Shown: positions 5,908-10,749 of the stretch, piece after piece
Layout of the letters: every line of letters starts with the position of its first letter
Position numbering within the stretch: the first letter of the stretch is position 1
Assembly (NCBI GenBank): GCA_001778055.1
Contig: MFFY01000058.1
Coordinates: forward strand, 1 to 10,749
Source: Candidatus Falkowbacteria bacterium RIFCSPLOWO2_12_FULL_45_13
Lineage (GTDB): Bacteria; Patescibacteriota; Patescibacteriia; Patescibacteriales; GWC2-42-12
Length of the DNA stretch: 10,749 nt
Reading direction: 5' to 3'
Made by a program: the position numbers and the translations under genes
The notes under the pieces: generated by a model
Databases searched by the model: none
Told to the model about the DNA's origin: nothing
The model's input: the letters and a program-made list of their open reading frames with translations, nothing else

Positions 5908-6906
5908 ATGTTTAAGATTTTTAAAAGAATCAAAATATTTTTTGCGGTTTTGATTTTATGCTTGTTTTTTATTTTTTTAGCCAGCCGTGGGCAGGTTTAT
6001 AAAATCGAAGAATTGGCGTATGGCGTAACCTTTTCTCAAAAGCAGGCTCAAAGTCTGGGGCTTGACTGGCGGAGCATTTATTTGTCGGTTTTTGACGACT
6101 TGGGAGTAAAAAAAATCAGGTTGCCAGCCTATTGGGATGAAATTGAAAGCCAGGAGGGCAGTTTTTTTTGGCCAGATTTGGATTGGCAAATCAGCCAGGC
6201 GTCTAGTAGACGGGTCGAGATAATTTTAGCGGTTGGCGCCAGGCTGCCGCGTTGGCCGGAATGCCATCTTCCCGCTTGGACAAAAAATTTCCTGAAAGCG
6301 CAAATTGAAAATAAGACTTTAGATTATATCACCGCAGTAATTAAGCGGTATAAAGGCAACCAGCAAATCATCGCCTGGCAAATAGAAAACGAGCCTTTTT
6401 TGTCGCATTTTGGCGATTGTCCGAAGTTTGATAAAAAGTTTTTAGACCAAGAAATCATTTTAGCGCGCAGTCTTGACTCTAGGCCGATTATCATTACCGA
6501 TTCCGGCGAACTGTCTCTCTGGCTGGGCGCGGTCAGGCGGGCGGATATTTTTGGCACCACCATGTACCTTAATACTTATTCCAAGTTTTTTAAAAATTAT
6601 ATTCATTATCCGATCGCGCCCGGGTTCTTCCGTTTTAAGAAAAATTTAGCCAGCTGGCTGGCGCGGCCCAAAGATTGGATCGTGATTGAGCTTCAGGCCG
6701 AGCCCTGGGGACCCGGGCCTTATCAAAATTTAAGCCAGGCCGAGCGCGATCGCACCATGAACCTTGAAAAATTTAAAAATATCATTGAGTTTTCCCGCCA
6801 GGCCGGCTTTCGCGAATTTTATCTTTGGGGAGCGGAATGGTGGTACTGGGAGATGCAACAGGGGAGGCCGGAGGTGTGGCAGTATGCGAAGACACTTTTT
6901 AAATAA
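5908..6906 (+). CDS. Membrane-anchored glycoside hydrolase, clan A TIM barrel (GH5-like)
   Basis: A probable glycan-cleaving enzyme anchored to the outer face of the membrane. The preferred ATG at 5908 gives 332 residues; an in-frame TTG at 5875 would add 11. Residues 1-26 are a basic start and hydrophobic signal anchor with no clear cleavage site. The barrel covers about 39-332: GVKKIRLPAYWDEIE (66-80) is strand 2-like, IIAWQIENEPF (154-164) carries the N161-E162 acid/base pair at the end of strand 4, and WIVIELQAEPW (257-267) supplies the probable nucleophile E261 (E265 is an alternative) at strand 7. FYLWGAEWWYW (304-314) is the aromatic strand 8. This arrangement is typical of clan GH-A, but I cannot fix family or substrate. 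It follows the pilin-like gene and its stop codon directly abuts the inverted repeat of the next cassette. Confidence 0.8.
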   Translation: MFKIFKRIKIFFAVLILCLFFIFLASRGQVYKIEELAYGVTFSQKQAQSLGLDWRSIYLSVFDDLGVKKIRLPAYWDEIESQEGSFFWPDLDWQISQASSRRVEIILAVGARLPRWPECHLPAWTKNFLKAQIENKTLDYITAVIKRYKGNQQIIAWQIENEPFLSHFGDCPKFDKKFLDQEIILARSLDSRPIIITDSGELSLWLGAVRRADIFGTTMYLNTYSKFFKNYIHYPIAPGFFRFKKNLASWLARPKDWIVIELQAEPWGPGPYQNLSQAERDRTMNLEKFKNIIEFSRQAGFREFYLWGAEWWYWEMQQGRPEVWQYAKTLFK

Positions 6907-7360
6907 AAATTACAAGCACCAAATTACAAACAAATTCTAATGACCGAAAATACAAATTCAAAACAGTATGATTTAGAAGAGAGGACCGCTTTATTTGCTG
7001 AGCGTTGCAGAGATTTGGTAAAAAATTTACCAAGAACAATTTCAAACATTGAATATGGTAAACAATTAATTCGTTCTTCAGGCTCTCAGGCCGCTAATTA
7101 TATTGAAGCCAATGAATCGTTGGGCAAAAAAGATTTTGTTTATAGAGTACGCATTTGCCGCAAGGAAACGAAAGAAAGCTGTTTATGGTTACGACTTTGC
7201 GGCACTGGCGATGCGGAAAAATTGAAAATGGAAAAACAAGAGCTTTTTAATGAAGCTATTGAGTTAAGAAAATTTTTAACTCCATTATTAATAAAAGTAT
7301 TTAGTTTAGTATTTTGATATTAGATATTGATGATTGTTTGTAATTTGGAATTTGTAATTT
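6907..7360. mobile_element. Four-helix-bundle gene cassette bounded by 27-bp inverted repeats
   Basis: The 27 bases at 6907-6933 and the reverse complement of 7334-7360 agree at 24 positions. Both start AAATTACAA and end CCAAATTACAAACAA, with three central mismatches. The 454-base unit contains only the four-helix-bundle gene. The left repeat begins on the base after the hydrolase stop codon, and the right repeat ends 16 bases before the ROK start. No target-site duplication is evident, though the flanks are too A/T-rich to judge. A mobile cassette is an inference; the repeats themselves are visible. Confidence 0.5.
6940..7317 (+). CDS. Four-helix-bundle protein (23S rRNA IVP family)
   Basis: A 125-residue protein of the family named for ORFs in intervening sequences of 23S rRNA genes (S23/IVP, PF05635, related to Avd of diversity-generating retroelements). 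The typical pattern is present: YDLEERTALFAERCRDLVKNL near the start (10-30, quoted in part), IEYGKQLIRSSGSQAANYIEANES (42-65) and RICRKETKESCLWLRL (71-86), then a C-terminal helix. The protein is probably all-helical; members form oligomeric barrels and many bind nucleic acid, but most have no known role. Here it is not in an rRNA gene but stands alone between the hydrolase and ROK genes inside an inverted-repeat cassette. The ATG overlaps the end of the left repeat region, has no Shine-Dalgarno, and the gene ends in TGA at the expected length. Confidence 0.9.
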   Translation: MTENTNSKQYDLEERTALFAERCRDLVKNLPRTISNIEYGKQLIRSSGSQAANYIEANESLGKKDFVYRVRICRKETKESCLWLRLCGTGDAEKLKMEKQELFNEAIELRKFLTPLLIKVFSLVF

Positions 7361-7376
7361 AATTTAAAGTAAAAAT

Positions 7377-8246
7377 ATGGCGAATCGTAGTTTTAATAAA
7401 CAGTACACTATCGGTATTGATATCGGCGGCACGAAAATGAGCGCGGTTTTGTTTGACGGCCAAGAGGTGGTGGCTGATTATCTGTTGGCCACGCCCAAGG
7501 ATAACTTGGAGCATTTTATGATTATACTTAAGGCCCTGATTGAGCCGCTTCAAGACCGGGCCGGCAAAGACAAAATTGTAGTTAAGGGCATCGGCTTAGG
7601 CATTGCGGCTGAATTGGATTATAAAGAAAATAAGGCGCTGGAGGCGCCCAATCTGCCGTTTATAAACGGACAGAACCTGGCCGCTAATCTAGCCGCCAGG
7701 CTGGGCCTGGAAAATATCAAGATGGATAATGACGCGCATTGTTTTTTATTGGCGGAAATGAAATTGGGAGCCGGCAAAAGGTTAAATAACGTTTTAGGCG
7801 TGATTATCGGCACCGGCATCGGCGGCGCTTGGTGGTTTAACAATCAGATTTATCGAGGCAGCCATAGCGGCACCAGGGGACCGGGCTGGTCGATTATTGA
7901 CTGTAAGGAAGGCATAAATTTGGAGCAGGCTTATCATAAACTGGCGCAAAATAACCCGGCCGCCTTGGCCGAGGAAGCTTTCCGGGGCGATATCTTGGCT
8001 GAAAAATCTTATCAGGAATTCGGCCATTATTTAGGCATCAGCCTGGCCAATATCGTAAATTTAATTGATCCGCAATTAATCATCATCAACGGCGGCGCGG
8101 TTGAATCAAGTGGTTTATTCATTTCCACCACCAAAAAAGTCATGCGCCAATATATAAAAAACGAGGAAACGAAAAAGATCAGGATCGTCAAAGCCAAATT
8201 GGGCGCGCGCGCCGGTGCCATCGGAGCGGCGCTGTTGGTTTCTTAG
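7377..8246 (+). CDS. ROK-family sugar kinase-like protein lacking the zinc motif
   Basis: ROK proteins phosphorylate glucose or amino sugars with ATP or act as regulators. The 289 residues show the phosphate-binding IGIDIGGTK (12-20), the catalytic-type Asp in MDNDAHCFLLAE (116-127, D119), the GVIIGTGIGGAWW loop (141-153) and the C-terminal adenosine-site GGAVESSG (239-246). There is no N-terminal helix-turn-helix, so a ROK repressor is unlikely. Oddly, the usual ExGH plus CxCGxxGCxE zinc-binding segment is replaced by SGTRGPGWSIIDCKEGINLE (164-183), leaving one cysteine and no EGH triad. The substrate may therefore differ from classical glucokinase or NagK, or activity may be reduced. The ATG at 7377 gives normal length. 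It follows the four-helix-bundle cassette and ends before a MITE-like element and a strong terminator. Confidence 0.88.
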   Translation: MANRSFNKQYTIGIDIGGTKMSAVLFDGQEVVADYLLATPKDNLEHFMIILKALIEPLQDRAGKDKIVVKGIGLGIAAELDYKENKALEAPNLPFINGQNLAANLAARLGLENIKMDNDAHCFLLAEMKLGAGKRLNNVLGVIIGTGIGGAWWFNNQIYRGSHSGTRGPGWSIIDCKEGINLEQAYHKLAQNNPAALAEEAFRGDILAEKSYQEFGHYLGISLANIVNLIDPQLIIINGGAVESSGLFISTTKKVMRQYIKNEETKKIRIVKAKLGARAGAIGAALLVS

Positions 8247-8266
8247 TTGTTATCTCTACCCCCTTC

Positions 8267-8428
8267 TGTCATTCCCGAAGCCGAAGGCTGTCGGGAATCC
8301 AGGAGGGAGAAGTAGAAACGTATCTTCTTTTCTAGACCTTGTACAATGTAAAGATTTTAAATCAGCGAGTGAAAAGTAAAAGTGTCATTACTGTTCACTT
8401 CTGGATTCCCGCCTGTGCGGGAATGACA
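8267..8428. mobile_element. MITE-like element with TGTCATTCCCG termini
   Basis: A 162-base unit begins TGTCATTCCCG (8267-8277) and ends with its exact inverse CGGGAATGACA (8418-8428). Each end is itself a hairpin: the left repeat (8267-8302) closes with CGGGAATCCAG, and the right (8401-8428) opens with the inverse CTGGATTCCCG. The two ends are therefore inverted copies of one palindromic unit around about 98 bases with no ORF. ATTCCC/GGGAAT palindromes of this kind resemble the dRS3 class of bacterial repeats. No clear target duplication flanks it. Confidence 0.65.
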
Positions 8429-8440
8429 ATAAATGCAAAA

Positions 8441-8470
8441 CATAAAAACCTCCTGGCGGAGGTTTTTATG
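8441..8470. terminator. Strong bidirectional intrinsic terminator
   Basis: CATAAAAACCTCC pairs perfectly over 13 bases with GGAGGTTTTTATG around a 4-base loop. A and T runs at the base of the stem provide a U-tract in both directions. It lies between the convergent ROK gene (ends 8246) and the second pilin-like gene (ends 8496) and would terminate both. Confidence 0.85.
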
Positions 8471-8495
8471 TTTATAAAATTTATAAATTACTGAC

Positions 8496-8885
8496 CTATG
8501 TTCCGCCTATCGCGAGAATAACAAATCTAATCAGCGCGTAAGCGGTGAAAATAATCGCCAGGCCCAATGTTGCCCAAATAATTATATTTTTTCCTTTGGA
8601 AACCTGCTCCTGGTTGCCGCGGGACAGCATCCAGACTGCGCCGCCGTAAATAAACATGACCAGAGCCAAAGAGCCGATAATGCCCATGGCGTAGTAGATG
8701 ATTTGGCCGAGTAACTCTGGGACAGACTTGCTGCTTTGGGTGCCGGTTAGGGGGTTGGCGAGGGAGACGGTGTCGGTTGTGCCACCTTGGCTTGTGCCAT
8801 CGGGCGTAGCAGCATAACAAATTTGAGCAGATAAAATAAAAGCTGATGCTAAAATTAACAAATAAATAATAATTTTGTTTCGCAT
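8496..8885 (-). CDS. Second type IV secretion pilin-like protein (PF18895 type)
   Basis: A 129-residue envelope protein of the same family as the product of 5395-5859. The signal segment KIIIYLLILASAFILSA (4-20) leads to a probable cleavage around CYA-A (23-26). A Ser/Thr/Gly-rich mature N-terminus (27-55) precedes a helix (about 58-82) and the signature MFIYGGAVWMLSRGNQEQVSKGKN (77-100, quoted in part). A second helix spans 101-126. The two proteins share architecture, including a loop of the form GGN/RGN plus acidic or amide residues and a Ser or Thr before lysines, but are not near-identical. The gene has its own extended -10 with a leader of about 18 bases, no Shine-Dalgarno, and ends toward the shared terminator. 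A pilus or secretion role is inferred from the family. Confidence 0.85.
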   Translation of the reverse strand: MRNKIIIYLLILASAFILSAQICYAATPDGTSQGGTTDTVSLANPLTGTQSSKSVPELLGQIIYYAMGIIGSLALVMFIYGGAVWMLSRGNQEQVSKGKNIIIWATLGLAIIFTAYALIRFVILAIGGT

Positions 8886-8909
8886 ATAGATATTAAATAA
8901 TATATTTAC

Positions 8910-8918
8910 ATTATAGCA
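8910..8918 (-). promoter_or_regulatory. Extended -10 promoter of the second pilin-like gene
   Basis: The minus strand reads TTTGC-TATAAT, a perfect -10 with the TGN extension, preceded by a T-rich stretch instead of a -35. Initiation near 8903 would leave only about 18 bases before the ATG at 8885. Confidence 0.6.
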
Positions 8919-8930
8919 AAGAAAAAAGAA

Positions 8931-8968
8931 AAGAGGTAGGTTAGCGTTGATGCCTAGACCTACCTCTT
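8931..8968 (-). terminator. Intrinsic terminator of the right-hand operon
   Basis: AAGAGGTAGGT (8931-8941) and ACCTACCTCTT (8958-8968) form an 11-bp perfect stem around a 16-base loop. On the minus strand the stem is followed by TTTTCTTTTTTCTTT. It begins 29 bases after the stop codon of the membrane-protein gene and so ends that operon. The same T-tract runs into the promoter of the next gene. Confidence 0.85.
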
Positions 8969-8997
8969 GAATTTATTCCCCCTTTCTCAAAAGAACG

Positions 8998-9783
8998 TTA
9001 GGGAATATTGACCGTTAATTTGACAGCCGTGTTCCCCGCCTTGACTTGAAGTTTACCCGCGTAATCCGCGGTCCACGGCAGGTTGTTATCTGCCAACTTC
9101 CAATTGGCTAGATCGCCATCGCCTTTATCTATGCGATGGCTGAAAGCGCCATTGAAAGATAGGTAGCGCCATGATTGTCCTTGGCGTATGTCGTCATGTA
9201 TCGTGAGAACCTGACCATTGGTCAGATTGATTTCCAGGGTTACTCCTGGGAACATTGGTTTGACGACAGTCGAGGTAGCTTTGGCAGGCTTTAGCGTTGG
9301 CGGTGGAATGGCCGGCTCTAGGCTGGACCTGATTGTTGACCACCTAACTCTGAATTGTCCCAGGGCGTTGGTGATGTCTCGAGGCGATCCGTTGGTGGCC
9401 ATGAGGTTATTTATTTCCTCGGCCAATTTGTCGCCAGCTTTTGTCAGGTTGTTCACCACGACGGCTTGGGCAGGGCCTAACCCGTCACTAGCCAGAAGGG
9501 CGGCTCTCGCGTCCCGTTGGATTGTGGCTCGGGAAAACACTCCTTTGGTGAGGGGGAAGATTCCCGAGAACCAATAGGCTCCGAGTACGAAGGCCCCATA
9601 GCAGAGGAGCCCGACCACCAGCCACTTGGCTAGGCGCGGATGACTCTGGCGGAAAGTCACCGTGAGGTATCCGACTTCCGCCAGAACCAAGATGGCCCAA
9701 AACGACAGGCCAGTGAATGACATAACCAGGACAGCCACCAAAGCGGCCACTCCCGTGTACTTTGCGAAGTTGATCCATTTCAT
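8998..9783 (-). CDS. Unrecognised membrane protein with C-terminal beta-rich domain
   Basis: I do not recognise this 261-residue protein. Three hydrophobic segments (about 9-23, 26-42, 53-71) anchor the N-terminus. Residues 85-155 look helical and polar (RDARAALLASDG, NLTKAGDKLAEEINNLM), followed by a Pro/Lys/Thr-rich linker (158-178). The last 80 residues alternate strand-like runs and Gly/Asn turns (VTLEINLTNGQVLTI, WRYLSFNG, YAGKLQVKAGNTAVKLTVNI), suggesting a small beta-sandwich. This faintly recalls extracytoplasmic sugar-binding modules, but that is speculative. The ATG at 9783 is preceded by AAGGAAGAGT, a clear Shine-Dalgarno unlike most genes here. It lies 27 bases after the upstream gene's stop and ends before an intrinsic terminator, so it is last in an operon. 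GC reaches about 63% in one sampled line, above the window's other genes. Confidence 0.8.
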   Translation of the reverse strand: MKWINFAKYTGVAALVAVLVMSFTGLSFWAILVLAEVGYLTVTFRQSHPRLAKWLVVGLLCYGAFVLGAYWFSGIFPLTKGVFSRATIQRDARAALLASDGLGPAQAVVVNNLTKAGDKLAEEINNLMATNGSPRDITNALGQFRVRWSTIRSSLEPAIPPPTLKPAKATSTVVKPMFPGVTLEINLTNGQVLTIHDDIRQGQSWRYLSFNGAFSHRIDKGDGDLANWKLADNNLPWTADYAGKLQVKAGNTAVKLTVNIP

Positions 9784-9810
9784 ACTCTTCCTTTTCCTTT
9801 CGGTTTTTTG

Positions 9811-10749
9811 TTATGCGAAGATTCTTCGGAGCAGTCCCGGGAGGACCTCCATGATAAAGTCTGACAAGAGGTCAGACCTAAGAAGCTCCCAGAACGTGTT
9901 TTTGTGATGCACTCGTTGGGGTGTTGTTGTTGGAGCTGGCGTAGTTTCCGGTGTGGTTGTGTTTGGTATTTCAGCGATGGCGGCAGGAATTTCCCGCCGA
10001 CTGCGAGCTGTTTTCAACAAGCCGACCAACTCCAGCCAGCGCTGCAGAGCCGGGTCATTGGTAAAGGCCATGTGCCCCCGCTTGTCCATAATCCTGGACC
10101 AGCCATTACGTAACGCTTCCGCCATTTCCTCTCGAAGCGACAGGATGCTGTAACCAATGGTGAGCACTGACAGGGCTATGAGGATAAGTAACGACGGTTT
10201 TTGCCACCGCTCCTTAAAGGGGGTAGCTTTGTCCGTCTTCACTTCCAGCGGTCCGTCCTTGACTCCCGGGGTGTTGTTGAGCAATCGCTGTTGCTCGGTC
10301 AACTCTGTGCGGTGTATGTTCATCAGCGGTTCGCCAAAACCGTTGAACAGTATCAGGGCCGCCCAGATCAGCCACAAGGCTACAGTGATTCGGATGCACC
10401 ACTTGGCGATTTCGTTGTTCTTGGCGTCCCGGTCAATTTGCTGTTGGGTTTTTGGAACTCTTTGGGCCGGGATATGCAGGACCGCCGGGCTGGAAATGCC
10501 CGAGACCAAGGCGGTGAGCCTTTGGTCTTCATTTGTCTTGGTTACCGTACGCGGGTAATCGCAGATCCCATTTTCGTCTGTTTCCTGGTCAGTGCGACCG
10601 TCTCTGCCCGAACAGAAGGTGATGGTTTTGTCTTCCATCCCTAGGTCCTTGATGTCAAGAACCCGGGCCAGAACGATTATGCTGTCGTCCGGCTTGGTGT
10701 AGCGGAACAGTTGTAGTTCCACTGGATTTGGATCCGGAGGTGGTGCCGG
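9811..10749 (-). CDS. Unrecognised two-span membrane protein, 5' end outside the window
   Basis: The frame is open through the right edge. A GTG at 10722 exists, but nine proline-rich codons upstream (PAPPPDPNP) continue in frame, so the gene is probably cut and 312 residues are visible. Counting from the GTG: an N-terminal soluble part with a cysteine pair (C37, C54) in an Asp/Gly-rich segment, a first hydrophobic span (109-129), a polar loop of about 45 residues, and a second span (177-196). A charged helical region (197-245) follows, then a Thr/Pro-rich linker (253-269) and an amphipathic C-terminal helix (275-302). I cannot assign a family. It lies upstream of, and is co-transcribed with, the other unknown membrane protein. 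High GC sets it apart from genes left of 8900. Confidence 0.75.
   Translation of the reverse strand, partial: PAPPPDPNPVELQLFRYTKPDDSIIVLARVLDIKDLGMEDKTITFCSGRDGRTDQETDENGICDYPRTVTKTNEDQRLTALVSGISSPAVLHIPAQRVPKTQQQIDRDAKNNEIAKWCIRITVALWLIWAALILFNGFGEPLMNIHRTELTEQQRLLNNTPGVKDGPLEVKTDKATPFKERWQKPSLLILIALSVLTIGYSILSLREEMAEALRNGWSRIMDKRGHMAFTNDPALQRWLELVGLLKTARSRREIPAAIAEIPNTTTPETTPAPTTTPQRVHHKNTFWELLRSDLLSDFIMEVLPGLLRRIFA

Noticed and set aside
6940..7317. Avd of a diversity-generating retroelement
   Set aside because: The fold family is related, but no reverse transcriptase, template repeat or variable repeat is present nearby.
8527..8820. Minus-strand frame of 97 codons rich in Arg, His and Pro
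   Set aside because: Out-of-frame reading of the second pilin-like gene; composition is typical of a shadow frame.
9218..9577. Plus-strand open frame of 119 codons
   Set aside because: Shadow of the membrane-protein gene at 8998-9783, which has a Shine-Dalgarno, hydrophobic spans and its own terminator.
10157..10644. Overlapping plus-strand open frames of 133 and 147 codons
   Set aside because: They oppose the long minus-strand membrane-protein frame in GC-rich DNA, where stops are scarce, and show no domain-like pattern.
1..10749. Recoded UGA (Gracilibacteria/SR1 code 25)
   Set aside because: TGA ends the four-helix-bundle gene at its expected length, and no gene needs TGA read through to reach normal length.

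Overview
The window looks like a piece of a small-genome candidate-phyla bacterium (Patescibacteria/CPR, Parcubacteria-like). This is an inference from combined traits. There are two short proteins of the CPR-typical type IV secretion pilin-like family, an archaeal-type cytidylate kinase, a four-helix-bundle (23S IVP-type) protein gene set between A/T-rich inverted repeats, degenerate ROK and glycosyltransferase proteins, tRNA genes without encoded CCA, mostly weak or absent Shine-Dalgarno sequences, and low-complexity intergenic words. The readable frames fit the standard bacterial code: TGA ends the four-helix-bundle gene at its expected length.

Layout. Bases 1-28 may be the start of a minus-strand gene leaving the window. 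Bases 29-270 hold a strong palindrome, promoter-like elements and a doubtful 16-codon ORF. Bases 271-440 hold tRNA-Val(TAC) and tRNA-Leu(GAG) on the minus strand. Bases 611-2574 are a minus-strand housekeeping block: an RluA-type pseudouridine synthase, cytidylate kinase 2 bases downstream of it, then rplS with its own likely promoter and a leader hairpin. Bases 2646-5239 are a minus-strand surface-polysaccharide pair, a Wzx-like flippase and a GT4-type glycosyltransferase. A 155-base divergent region with opposing promoter-like elements separates them from a plus-strand run: pilin-like protein, membrane-anchored clan-A glycoside hydrolase, four-helix-bundle cassette, and ROK-family protein. 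Bases 8247-8495 hold a MITE-like element with TGTCATTCCCG termini and a strong bidirectional terminator. A second pilin-like gene follows on the minus strand (8496-8885).

Bases 8931-10749 have a different character. Sampled 60-base lines are about 55-63% GC, against roughly 31% for the cytidylate kinase gene and about 45-50% for other genes. One gene has a clear Shine-Dalgarno sequence, the block ends in its own intrinsic terminator, and it encodes two unrecognised membrane proteins, the upstream one cut by the window edge. This is the best candidate here for an undescribed or transferred module.

The likely joint roles are translation and RNA modification (tRNAs, L19, RluA), cell-surface glycan export and trimming (flippase, glycosyltransferase, glycoside hydrolase, perhaps ROK), and envelope-spanning pilin or secretion components (two pilin-like proteins, possibly the two right-hand membrane proteins).
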